DNA of 64,000 nt, taken from contig CM055312.2 in NCBI GenBank assembly GCA_029255685.2, positions 53,416,202-53,480,201 of the forward strand, read 5' to 3'. Position numbers and translations under genes: made by a program. Position 1 is the stretch's first letter. Each line of letters opens with the position of its first letter. The notes beneath the pieces were generated by a model that saw only the letters and a list, made by a program, of their open reading frames with translations, searched no databases and was not told the origin of the DNA. This DNA comes from Silene conica (taxonomy: Eukaryota; Streptophyta; Magnoliopsida; Caryophyllales; Caryophyllaceae). Below are positions 11,560-23,324 of this stretch, piece after piece.

Positions 11560-13198
11560 CAGGCCATGAAAATTTTACTTTTGTGTTTTTTCATAAGTTT
11601 TAAAATCTGAAAAAAAAAAAAAAAACAAAAAAACGTTTTCTGTCGCTGAGTCGGTCGATCGACCCCCTGTTGCGGTCGGTCGACCGCCTCCTGTGTTTGT
11701 TTCTGTTTCGACAGTTTTTCCTTTTGTGAGTAATCGATCTTGTTTTTCGATTCCTGTTTACATATTGTTAATTAATCGATATTCTTGACAATATGTGAAC
11801 CCTTGATGTTGTTAATTTTGATTTACTTGTTTTAATCAAAGTTTAAAAGGTAAAAACTTGTTTTGATTTCAAAAGGTGCAGCGTTTTGCGTTTTCTGAAA
11901 TTCGTTTTTACTGCCTGTTGGTCGGTCGACCTAATTGATAGGTCGGTCGACCGATTATGCTGTTGCAGAAAGTTTCTGTTTCTCGTCTGGAGGTCGGTCG
12001 ACCACGTGTATAGGTCGGTCGACCTCCCCCCCCGTAACAGACTCGTTTTTTTTATTTTTCGAAAATAACATGTTTTATTTTCACATGGCCTTTAGTAATG
12101 TACTATATACGGAAATAGTATATTATTAATTTTGTGACACGATTCACACTCGTTTGATACATATTATTTTAAAGCGGTTTAAGATAATGGATTATAAATT
12201 TATTAAAATTGAGTGATTAAAACGGTATAATCACATAATTTTAATCTCGTAAGGTGGTTTGGTAAAATTTGTTAATCATAATAACAGTATTTTTGCCATG
12301 TAATTACTTTTGTATTTAAATTAGAATGTAAATAGGTTATATTTGTATTTTAAATTAGTAATTTTGTGAAGACCGAAGACGGAGACCGGATGCTCACTCC
12401 CGCTGCAAAGACCAAGATGGAACATCAAGACAAGCTTCTAGGGTCCAACGGTGGATTCCAAAGTTGTTTTTATGTTTATTTTGGTAGGATAGGCCACACA
12501 AGGACTTTTATTTAGGTTTATTGCATTTATTTTATGCTTTCATCGATAATAGCTTGCATCATATTCCGCCTAAAACCAAACCACCTATAACATGCCTGAA
12601 AACTGACTCATGTAGAGGTCACGCGTTAGTTTTATGTGACAATACAGATATCACATGTCAAATGCAAAGCCATCACTTTATTTCAATCATTCACGCATAT
12701 GCTAGATATTAGTTCACTTAAAATGGATAAATATAAGTTGATGGGGTCTTCCTCGTATAACCAAAAATTGAGACTAGTCTTTATAAATCAGACTCCCATG
12801 AATCCCTTCTTCGTCGGTAGGCATAATATGACCCCTTCTACGTCGGGTAAGTGGGAACAGATGATTTATTTTATCTCAACATCATGGTCACTCGATACTA
12901 TCTAGCGACTGAGATGGACTAATAGATAGGATTTACGGAAATCTATCGACCAAGAGTTCCAACGGTGGAATTAGCCAAGCTGTGGGCTTATCAATATACG
13001 GAAATTGAGTCCTGGGATCGTTTATATAATTCTTGAGGGAGATCAATTATATAAATGCATGAGTCTACGAGTTTAAATACATTTTAATATAGACTTAAAC
13101 ACAACAATGAGTTGCTTATATGGTTTTGTTTTATCTTCTTTTCAGTGTAGAACACGTTCAATTAAACTGCTGTATAACTACTGGCTGGTGAAGACCCA
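11560..13198 (+). other. Element C 5' leader with repeated GGTCGGTCGACC motif
   Basis: 1.6 kb without a supported ORF. Exact copies of GGTCGGTCGACC (containing the palindrome GGTCGACC) lie at 11674, 11920, 11941, 11992 and 12013, with a variant GTCGGTCGATCGACC at 11650. Short ORFs across the motif read RSVD/GRST repeats, but they overlap in two frames and look like by-products of the DNA repeat. Confidence 0.7.
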
Positions 13199-16100
13199 AT
13201 GCCAAGTGCCAAGCTAGCACGTGAATCCTGGCTAAAAGCCTTCATGGACTCCATGAATCAGTCTACTAGACTGAGGAATGATGGGTCAAACTTCTCTGAC
13301 TGGGAGGCAGCACTACGGAATGCTGGAATGCTGCCATTGCTGACGGAAAGCTCAAGTACTTAACTGAGCCCATTCCGGCACACCCAGGAACTGGAGCTAG
13401 AGCTAACGAAATTCGCGCTCATAGCGACTTCGTCATGGAAGCGGGTGCGATAAAGAACGTACTCATCTATGCAATGGAATCCAATTTGCAAAGACGCTTC
13501 ATAGCCCAAGGTGCAAACAAGATTTTCACCATGCTCACTAACGAATTCTCAAAGGCTCCGAGGATCGTTTCTTATGAGCATACCTGTCGCTTCTTTGAGG
13601 CGAAACTCCAGAAGGGCCAAGCTGTTAGCCCACATATTCTTCACATGATTGAGAATATCGAAAAACTGGAGGCCCTAAACTGCAAGATCAGTGAGAACAT
13701 AATCGTTGATCGAATGCTTCATTCGCTTCATGATGAGTTCGCCCTCTTCAGGGCCAACTATTACATGAACGACATGAAGAAGACTCCTTATGAGCTCCAC
13801 TCCCTTCTCGTACAGACCGAGAAGGATCTGAAATTAAGTGGGAGCGTGAAGCAAGATCTTCTCATGATTTCCAGTAAGGGTAAGGGTAAAGCTAAAGCTC
13901 AGGGCGACCTAACAGTAGGCAAGCCCAAGTTTAAGAAGTCAGGATTTACTAAGAGTGGGCCAGGTGAGTCAAGCAACTCACAGGGCAAATCAAAGAGCAA
14001 GGATACTAGCATGGAGTGTCACCATTGCCAGAAGACTGGGCATTGGAGGCGCTCATGCCTCGTGTATCGTGAGGACATTAAGGCAGGCCGCGTTACTCCT
14101 GTTGGTATGTCTTCTTCTTCTTTTATTCACATGATTGAGATTAACCATGCAAGTTACGGAACTTGGGTACTAGATACTGGTTGTGGTTCTCATCTATGTA
14201 ATTATGTGCAGGGCCTCCGAAACCAAGAACCCCTAATCAAGGGTGAGGTTGACCTGCGTGTCGGGAATGGAGCACGTGTTGCTGCAATCTCGAGGGGAAC
14301 ATACGTGATCCAGCTTCCAAGTGGATTCGAGTTATCTTTATATAACTGTTATTATGTTCCTTGTTTGTCCAAAAACATTATTTCAGTTTCTGCGCTTGAC
14401 AAACTCGGTTTTTCATTTGTAATAGAGAATAATAGCTGTATTTTCTCCTTACACAATATGATTTATGGCAAGGCAGTTTCCATGAATGGAATTTATGTTT
14501 TAGATCAAACCATCGAGATATTACATGTGAATAACAAGAGATTAAAGGTAGGTGACAAAGATCAAACTTACCTATGGCATTGTCGTATAGGACACATAAA
14601 TGAGAAACGCGTGAAACAGCTCATACAGAATGGAGCTATCTCGCCCTTTGATTTCGAATCATATGGCACGTGTGAATCATGTCTCATCGGTAAGACGACT
14701 CATATTTCCTTCAAAGGTGTTGGAATGCGCGCTGCCGACCTATTAGGACTCATACATACGGACGTATGTGGCCCTATGTCGATCAACGCACGAGAAGGCT
14801 ATAGGTATTTCATCACTTTCACGGATGATTTGAGTAGATATGGCTATGTCTACTTAATGAAGCATAAAAGTGAATCCTTTGACAAGTTCAAAGAATACCA
14901 GAATCGGGTACAGAACCAGCTGGGTAGAAAGATTAAAGCACTACGTTCAGATCGTGGTGGTGAGTATCTTTCACATGAATTTGATCAACACCTTAAAGAC
15001 TGCGGCATCGTAATACAGTTGACTCCACCTGGAACACCACAATTAAATGGTGTGTCCGAACGGAGAAATCGAACTCTACTTGATATGGTTCGATCCATGA
15101 TGAGTCACACCGTTGTGCCTGATTCATTGTGGGGCTATGCTCTTTTGTCAGCCGCTCTAATTCTTAACCGAAGTCCGTCTAAAGCTGTTGTCAAGACTCC
15201 ATTCGAATTATGGAAAGGAACGGTCCCTAACTTGTCCTTTATTCGGGTTTGGGGCTGCGAGGCTTATGTCAAGTGGAGACACGAGGATAAGCTCGGCCCG
15301 CGATCGGTCAAGACATACTTTATAGGCTATCCAAAGGGACCTTTTGGTCATTACTTCTGCTCGCCAACCGAACAACGTGTTTTTGTTGCGGCTAGTGCGA
15401 CGTTCTTAGAGAAAGAATTTCTCGAGAACAAGTCGAGTAATAGAACTTTCGATTTATCGGAGGTTCAAGAACCAACTACCGAGCAACCATTGGAGGAAAC
15501 AGTTCCTTCAACCGAGGCTACGGTAGATATTCCTGAGGAACCTAGGAGGTCGGGAAGAGTCTCCATTCCTCCGGACAGATACATTGGTATGGTCGAGGAA
15601 CATGATATGGATGACGTCTTACTCCTAGAGGGTAATGAACCGTCAACCTATAAAGGTGTCATGACCAGTTCTGACTCAAAGCTATGGCTAGAAGCCATGC
15701 AATCCGAGATGGACTCCATGTATGAGAACAACGTGTGGGATCTTGTGGACCTACCTGCAAAGGTACGCCCCCTTCAATGCAAATGGCTTTACAAAAAAAA
15801 GCATGCCGTGGAAGGTAAACAAGATATCCATAAGGCAAGACTAGTTGCTAAAGGTTTCACCCAAGTGCAAAGCTTGCACTACGATGAGATCTTTGCACCC
15901 GTAGTCATGCTACGTTCCATTCGGATTATCTTAGCGATAGCCTCATTTCATGACTATGAAATATGGCAAATGGACGTTAAAACCGCCTTCTTAAACGGTT
16001 ATTTGGAGGAAGAGTTGTACATGGTACAACCCGAGGGTTTTATTGATCCAGAACATCCTAAGAAAGTTTGCAAACTTAAGCGTTCCATCTATGGACTTAA

Positions 16101-17206
16101 GCAAGCATCGCGGAGTTGGAATCATCGCTTCGACCAAGTGATAAAAGAGAATGGATTCGTTCGATCAGTCGAGGAACCATGTCTCTATATCAAGTCGAGT
16201 GGGAGCAAGATTGTCTTCCTAGTACTGTATGTCGATGACATACTCTTGATTGGGAATGACATACCTCTCCTTTCTTCGGTTAAAGCATGGTTGAAAAACC
16301 ATTTCCAGATGAAAGATCTGGGAGAGGCACAAAGAATTTTGGGCATCCGTATCTACAGGGATAGATCTTGACGGATGTTGTCTCTCAGTCAGGAGTCTTA
16401 CATAGATAAGATTCTAGAGAGATTCAGCATGACGAACTCCAAGAAAGGGTTCCTTCCTATGACTAGTGGGCTTCACTTGAGCAAGTCTCAAGAAGCTAAG
16501 ACATTGGAAGAGAAAGAGCGCATGAGTCGGATTCCTTATGCTTCGGCAATAGGATCGATCATGTATGCCATGATATGCAGACGTTGCATATGCATTGAGT
16601 ATGACCAGTTGATTCCAAGCTCATCCAGGTGAACAACACTGGATGGCCGTGAAAAACATTCTTAAGTACCTACGGAGGACTAAAGATTGGGGATTGACTT
16701 ATGGAGGCGACTCAACGCTCTGCGCCACGGGTTACGCAGATGTTAGCTTCCAAACGGATCGCGATGACTCGAAATCTCAGTCTGGATTCGTTTTTACTCT
16801 TAATGGCGCTGCTGTCAGCTGGAAAAGTTCTAAACAGAGTGTTACAGCAGATTCTACGACTGAGTCCGAGTACTATGCCGCCTCAGAAGTAGCTAAGGAA
16901 GCAATATGGATGCGTCAATTCTTACAAGGACTATCAGTAGTGCCTAGTTCGAATGACCCAATCACCGTTTATTGTGATAATAAAGGTGCCATCTTCCAAG
17001 CTAAGGAGCATAAGTCTAGCAACAAGGCTAGGCATGTACAACGGAAAGCTCATCTAATCAGAGATTACGTGGAGCAAAAGGAGATTTTCATTGATAAGAT
17101 CGCTACGGATGACAACATAGCTGATCCTCTCACTAAAGCATTACCACGTGATAAGCATGAAGGGCACATTCATTCCATGGGAATTAGATGTGTTCCTAAG
17201 TTGTAG
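13199..17206 (+). pseudogene. gag-pol: Element C gag-pol polyprotein with two frameshifts and one stop
   Basis: ATG at 13199 starts gag (SWLKAFMDSM, NFSDWEAAL). A perfect 8-bp tandem duplication at 13317-13332 shifts the frame, and the correct frame is open from 13360 to 16368. Counting from Met 13435, there is a CCHC knuckle at 195-208 and protease WVLDTG with Asp 247. Next are the integrase H-H-C-C region (WHCR...GH...CESC) and the DDE residues in HTDVCGP, RSDRGGEY and SERRNR. RT follows with YVDD. TGA at 16369-16371 then interrupts. An 8-bp deletion after 16577, judged against element A, shifts the frame into RNase H (16643-17206; DSTTESEY, YCDNKGA, ADPLTKA). The polyprotein normally makes the particle, cDNA and integration machinery; this copy cannot make it from one frame. 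Confidence 0.92.
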
Positions 17207-18069
17207 TACTCTTTTATGAATTCATGTAATAATTCATTTTCTCGTGTACACTATTCAACCTCACTGTTATGATATATAATGTTTTGTTTTTCATGTGGAA
17301 TTGTACGCCAATTTTGAACACCACAAAGTGAACTGAATAACATTACATCGTTTTAGTCCTTGATTACCCACTTGAGCTGATAACTCAGGTAATCATTTTG
17401 TGACGTTGGTTGATGGTGGGTTCAACGAGCCATAAGTCACGCGGATGACTGACCAATCACAAAGGCGAGTTATACGTATATCTCGTAGAACACCCCGTGA
17501 CAACGTTATGGAGTCCTAAATGTTTTATAACATTGGGTGTCAGGTCGTGGATAGGACCTCCATAGTGTTCCTTAGAGTCGAGTCTTTTGACTTTCAACTG
17601 TCTCTTGAGATTAAGGCAGATTTTGGGTAACTTTGGTTTCTTTCCCACGGTCATCGTAACAGGGGCCAAGAGGATTTTTTCTGGGTTATTTCATGTTGCG
17701 CGATATCGGCAGGATTCGAGTTGAGGGAAATATCCAAACCCTTATCAGGATTTTATCATTTCTCAGGGCCACTCGAGGAGTAGTAACTGAAATGCATGGC
17801 CATGCTCGAATAAAGATTCGTTTTATCAGTTAAGTTACTCTCTAGTCGAGGAAACCACTCTTGATACAGATCGCTTGTGAGATACGACCTTTGCGAATGC
17901 GGATTTGCAAATTTTCTTACATTGAGTGGGAGAAATTTTAAAAGGATATGAGAATCGGTTATCGCACCTACACTTGTACGGACAAGTGGAAGTTTGTTGG
18001 AGCCTTGTGTCCTCCACATGTAGTGTGATAACATCATTGCACATACCCTTGTACGGACAAGTGGGAGAT
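17207..18069 (+). other. Element C 3' untranslated region and polypurine tract
   Basis: About 860 bp, non-coding. It is similar to the corresponding part of element A (26387-27156), including GCCACTCGAGGAGTAGTAACTGAAATGC and TACACTTGTACGGACAAGTGG. It ends with the purine tract AAGTGGGAGAT immediately before the LTR. ORFs on the minus strand here do not resemble proteins I know. Confidence 0.8.
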
Positions 18070-19063
18070 TGTTGGGGCTAGTGTCCTTGACAATTAAGTA
18101 CAATGACTTATTAAATCTCTTTAAGGATCACAAGGGCATACTTCAGTATTATTACCAGTTGATCCACGTTTATCAATAACGGTTGGCTTGCTAGATAAGT
18201 TTGACGTTATTGTCATACGGATGGCGGTGATCAACTGGTCCCTATACGTCACACCTATAGGACACGTTTGAGAGATGTGAAGGTATGAAAATACAGTCAC
18301 ATTTATGCCGAATACGACTAAACAGTTAGTGAGAGGTATTGACTAATAAATTAGTTAATAAGATGTTGAGATTATTATTTAATACGGATTAAATAATTTT
18401 AGCTAATACGGATTACATGATTAATTCGTAAATTAAATATAAACGGTTATATTTAATTAAATATTGTATTCGCGTATTAATATAAACAGTTATATTAATT
18501 TGGGTAATTATACAATATCGTATTTTATCAGACCATTATTAATACATCGACTGCGTTAATATCTGATAACAAGTGTACGATTTATAATTAAAATCCCGCA
18601 AATAACTTATAGCTAAATGGGTCGAATCACGAATTAGAATAAGGTAAGAGTGGAAAGCCCACTCTTACCCTACTCGAAAATCTCGGCCGTGTATACTACA
18701 TAAGGAGAAGACTTCTCCTTATGTGAAACACTCTTGTTGCACTGTAAAACATAATCTCAAGAAAATTAGGGTTTGAGAGCATTTTTCTCCTATAACCCAG
18801 ATCTCACATCTAAACTCAAAAGGCTCTCCCTATATTGCAAGGCAGTTGGAGAGGATTTTTAGCACACGCGGCAACGTCTCAATCTAAGTCTTGGGTGCAA
18901 GTTATAGGAGGGAATTTGCGTTAATTCCTGTTCTTAGGCCTTTCGCACAAGGACCAAAGGTTGTACTCCTTTTCATGTATTTTTATCTTATGACTATATT
19001 CACAACTGTAAATTTCATTATAATCCTGCAAGTTTAGGGCGAATACATGCTTTATTCCCTATA
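18070..19063 (+). repeat. Element C 3' LTR
   Basis: 994 bp, the same length as its partner. It ends CCCTATA where the 5' copy ends CCCCACA, so the terminal CA is mutated to TA. The four hairpins of the 5' LTR are preserved, and the change near 18712 (GAA to GAC) falls in a loop. Confidence 0.95.
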
Positions 19064-19606
19064 GAGGCGGCTTCCGCCTTCTTCGACATTACGTTCAAGG
19101 AAGGACAAAAGATAAGCCCTCATGTGCTCAAACTCGTTGAGCTCGCGGAGACTCTAAAAGCGCAAGATGTTGATGTACCCGACTCTCTCATTATTGACCG
19201 AGTTCTTCACTCGCTCAATAAGGCTAAAGCGTATGCTCAATTCCGGGTGAATTTCAATATGCGAAACCAAGAGACCACGTTGGATGAGTTGCATAAGATG
19301 CTCGTCCAAGTCGAAAGGGACATGGGACTTCATGAAAGTTCCACCAAGGATGTTTTAAACATCGAAAAGAAAGGGAAAACGAGCTTCAAGAAGAATGCCT
19401 ATAAAGGCAAGGGCAAGAAAACGTTCAAGCCCAAAGCGACCAAAGAAAAGACCATTTCGAAAGGCGCTTCCACCTCGTCTTCAAAATCGGAAGACAAGTG
19501 CCATTATTGCATGAGGATCGGTCATTGGAAGCGTAATTGCCCCAAATACGTAAGTGATCTCAAAAATGGGAAGGCAACCGCCGTAGGTAATAATTCTCGT
19601 TTATGA
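19064..19606 (+). CDS. gag: Element B gag, second part (capsid C-terminal half and nucleocapsid)
   Basis: This continues residue 123 of the 10181 frame after the GAGGC TSD. It carries FFDITFKEGQKISPH, LVELAETLK and DRVLHSL, which align with element C capsid. A Lys-rich linker follows, then a perfect CCHC knuckle (CHYC...GHWKRNC) at about residues 268-281 of the joined protein. It stops at 19604-19606. In related copia elements the frame continues here into protease; in B it does not. A GT-AG stretch at 19587-19679 could be an intron, which would replace the last residues with a Lys/Glu-rich tail ending at 19723. It may package B RNA, possibly also RNA of relatives. Confidence 0.88.
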   Translation, partial: EAASAFFDITFKEGQKISPHVLKLVELAETLKAQDVDVPDSLIIDRVLHSLNKAKAYAQFRVNFNMRNQETTLDELHKMLVQVERDMGLHESSTKDVLNIEKKGKTSFKKNAYKGKGKKTFKPKATKEKTISKGASTSSSKSEDKCHYCMRIGHWKRNCPKYVSDLKNGKATAVGNNSRL

Positions 19607-22075
19607 TTCATGTCATTTATCAACTTATGTATAGTGATACAAATGTGTTGATGTTTACCCCTTTTTAATTGTTTTAAAGGGCCACCCACTAATAATGATA
19701 AGGGCAAGGAGAAGGAATCATGAGGTTCCTTACATGGATGACTCCGGTAGCATCCAATCGATCGAAGACTTGAAGAGCGAGGCTCTAATTTTCATATCGT
19801 CTTCTTTCATATTTTGCATTTTATTTATGGAACAATTTATTTTCTTGTAAGACAAGGATTATAATCCTAAAACAATGGTTGTAATTTTGGATATTCGTGA
19901 CTTGGTTTTCAACCCGAGTCACTACTTTTGTTCTTAATCAAATGTCTTGATTTCTCAAATAAATTGCATACCTTGTTAAAACATGAATAATGGTGATTTT
20001 ATCACGCAATAAACCTTGATACGATCAATTTAATATAATCAAAGTGTTGATTAAAACGGAGAACTACACCCATGAGATACTTTCAATCAAATTAAGAAAT
20101 GATTAATTCATTATACGATGATCATTTTAAGTGAAAATGAGAATGTATTCATCACACCTATAAAACTTCAAACATTCATATGCATTGGTTAATCGAAATA
20201 GCTATCCTTAAACGAATAAAAGTTATTGTTAGAAGGATAGAGTGAGAGAAAATATTTCGCTCGCAAACCAATGATGAAAATAAAAGATCTTAGAGAAGAT
20301 TCCTACATGGGAGTCTTAAGAAGAGCCCTAAATGATTTGAAGAAACTATGAGAGGACACTGAAGAAACTACGGGAGAACACTCGAAGAAAGGTTCTTTAT
20401 GTTCATTGTTTCAAAGAGAGGAGACATGAAACCCCGTATGAATTCGGAAGGAATATCGGCTCCTTGAGATTACGATTTTTTAAAGATTATAAGATAATAG
20501 AGGAGAAATCATCTATCCATACGGGAGGAAATACCGGTTCCTTAATAAATGATTTTTCTAAGTTTATAAGATAAAAGAGAAGAAATCATCTCAATTCTCT
20601 CAATGTAGTCATAAGGAAATTATCATGTCATATTCGTCTCGAGGAAACGAAGACATGAAAAGAGGGTGATGATTGATTGAATGAAAATAGATCACTATAG
20701 GGATAGTGATAAATAAAAGATTTACATGCGAGAAATGAAAAGTTCATTTAAGAAATCGAGTAATATTGATTTTAGTGGGAGCAATGTTCATTAAAAGAAT
20801 TAAGCCTACCATTTAGAGAGGATGGGTGATTCTTTAAGGTGTAAAGAATCAGAGGTTTTCAATTCTAGATGATCAAATACCTTATATCATACGATGATGG
20901 AGCTTTACGGGAAGGTTTATTATATTGATAATAAAAGGTAGCCCATTAGAAATCAAAATGGTTAGATATGAATAACCTTAATAAATTAGCCAAGATGTTT
21001 GAAAATAGTAAGAGTGATGAAATCACTAATAACTACAATATAGATTTCAGCACATAAGTGACTAGATAATTCAGAGTGATTCTTAATCCTCTAGTATATC
21101 AATACGTCACGAGTTATAAGATAACAGTGCGAGCTTCCCTCAGGAAAGGAATCTCAAAATCTAGAATGGGTTCTAGATATGTGCTCAAATAAGATCATAT
21201 TATGTGAGATAATATGAGTCGGAAGGAGACCAAAATTTGTAAGTTTTGCAATCATGAATAAAAGGGTTTATTAGCAAAACATTATTACAAATAGATGATC
21301 GTGCATCAAATGCAATGAAATAGTATTGACTATTTTTGCATGACAATGTCATTTGAGTTTTAATTAACTCAAGATGAAAGATACTTTGTCAAAATCCAAA
21401 TGGGTTGTAAGGGACAATATTGAACCCCATAAGTGAACTGGATTGACTTAGTATAGCCCCTAGCCGCTTACATGAGGTGACATCTCAAAGCGACTAGAAT
21501 GTGAGGCGATTGATGGCAAGTTCAAGTGCCATAGAGTCATATGTGATGTCTAGTCGATCACATATGCAGACTGCAAGAGACACTCTATCGGGCAAAGTGA
21601 CCGCTTATAGAGTTCTGGAAATTTTATAATAGTCGGGTCGTGGCGAGAGCTGCTATAGTATTCTTGTGAGTCAATTCTTAGACTGAAGACTACTCTCCCA
21701 AGATGGTACAGTTTAGGCATAACCTTGATCCATTCTCTACGACTTTTCGTAACTGGAGTCAAATGGGATTGCTTCAGGCTGTGACTGACTATGACTAGTT
21801 GAAGGAAGTAGTGCGATAGAAATTGTCCACCCCTTGTCAGGGTTGTTCAAATCTCAAGGCCACTCGAGGAGAAGTTAACTGGAAATGCGTGGCCACGCTC
21901 GGAAGGTATCTATGGTAGATAATTCCGGTCAAACAGTTATTCTCCAAATCGACGAAACCACTCATGATATGATCAAATGCAAGTACGACCTCAGAGAGAC
22001 ATCTTGCATTGAGTGGGAGATTGTAATAGGACAAGAGAATTGGTGACGCACACTTGTCGAGGACAAGTGGGAGAT
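19607..22075 (+). other. Element B non-coding 3' half and polypurine tract
   Basis: No pol motif is readable in any frame. 19724-20040 looks like an ordinary 3' untranslated region (AATAAATTGCAT near 19958). 20041-21380 is AT-rich, unassigned sequence. From about 21395 to 22075 it aligns with element D 61077-61761 (TAGTATAGCCCCTAG, GTGAGGCGATTGATGGCAAG, GCCACTCGAGGAGAAGTT), so this end is shared with a pol-bearing relative. The purine tract ACAAGTGGGAGAT abuts the LTR. Confidence 0.8.
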
Positions 22076-23324
22076 TGTTGGGAAATGTGTGCTCAGCAAT
22101 AGTGCGATCACGTAATTAAATCTTATGACGAGAATGCGCAAGGGATGATATGATTTATATTAGTCAACTGACCAACATTAATCGGTAATGATTGACTAGC
22201 TAGAGTTTGACATTACTGTCGTATGACGGTGGTGGTCAGTTGATCCCTTTAGGTCACACCTTTAGGACAATTCCCTTAATTGATAAAGTGATCAAATGTA
22301 TATTGATACGATTTAATCATATTCCTTAAACCCGTATATCGGGAAATCAGAGGTTAAATCTTATGGTAAGATTTATGTTTAAAATTGAAATGTGTCAATT
22401 GTTAAACAGTAAACGATATTTTATTATATCGTTATTAGAATGAATCGGGTTGAAATTAATACAAAGGTTGTAAATCGTATTGACGATAAATAATCATTAA
22501 TTGTGATTTCGAATTACTTATAAATTAATAAATGTGATTTATTTAATTATGTACAATACTTATAAGATAAATATCTATATGTTTTGAATGTTCTAAAACA
22601 TAATTTTATTAATTAGTGACATATAAGATGTCACACTTTGTACAAATTATAAGATTGACAAATTGTAAAATGAAATCCATTTTATGGATTAAATGGGACG
22701 GCTAGGTGGAGATGGTGGTGAGGTTAATTAGTGTGTTAAATACATATAATCATTATATTTAGACATATGCCTTGAGAACACTAACCTAGAGCCACCCTAG
22801 CAACTTAGAAAAGAGGAAATGTTCCCTCTTGCTTCTCCCCATACCCGGCCTCACATCAACCCAAGCATCACCCTTTAAATGTGTGAGATGCTCACAAATT
22901 CATTCTATCCCTAATGCTTGTGAAATTTTCTAAGTGTAAGAAAACAATACAACACAAAACCTCTAATATTATTATTGTGAAATAATAATAACAATACTAA
23001 TAATACTAAGATATAATATTAGTATTGATATTCTAATTAGAGAGATTAGAATAGTTTAAGGAATAATCGATTTCTAGTCTAGCATATACAAGATTTCGGT
23101 TCATTAAGGGATTGTCTTGGTGCATCTTGGAGGAGGTTTTCTTGTTGAACATTGGAGGATCATCCTTGCTAGCATTAGGACCGAGTGTAAGGACTCGATT
23201 TCTCTTCTATTTCCGCATAATTAAGCATGCATAAGATCATAATAATATGTTAATTAAAATGTTAATTAAAGGATTATGTTAGTATGACTAAATATTTAGT
23301 TTATGAGTAACTAAAAACCCATCA
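22076..23324 (+). repeat. Element B 3' LTR
   Basis: 1249 bp, TGTTGGGAAATGTG...AACCCATCA, followed by the TSD GGTAC at 23325-23329 and then element A protease coding sequence. Confidence 0.93.

Larger units (their letters stand above)
10552..19063 (+). mobile_element. Element C: full-length Angela-type Ty1/copia retrotransposon
   Basis: 8512 bp with two 994-bp LTRs differing at about nine positions (about 0.9%). TSD GAGGC (10547-10551, 19064-19068), a perfect initiator-Met primer site and a purine-rich tract AAGTGGGAGAT before the 3' LTR are present. Domain order is gag, protease, integrase, RT, RNase H, as in Ty1/copia. Integrase and RT sequence resemble the BARE/Angela lineage. Three coding lesions (an 8-bp duplication, a nonsense codon and an 8-bp deletion) make it non-autonomous. 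Confidence 0.95.
6489..23324 (+). mobile_element. Element B: gag-only Ty1/copia-type LTR retrotransposon, interrupted by C
   Basis: The two LTRs (6489-7741 and 22076-23324) are about 98.4% identical by eye and flanked by the TSD GGTAC (6484-6488, 23325-23329). The primer site and polypurine tract are in place. Removing element C leaves about 8.3 kb: a 2.4 kb leader, a 302-codon gag, and about 2.5 kb with no recognisable protease, integrase, RT or RNase H. The leader, the last 700 bp and the LTR ends are related to those of element D. It therefore resembles the non-autonomous gag-bearing elements described as TR-GAG, though it is larger. Confidence 0.9.

Noticed and set aside
11886..12129. Overlapping small ORFs with RSVD/GRST repeats as a peptide gene
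   Set aside because: Two frames are open over the same DNA motif, and neither has a conserved start. The DNA repeat explains both.
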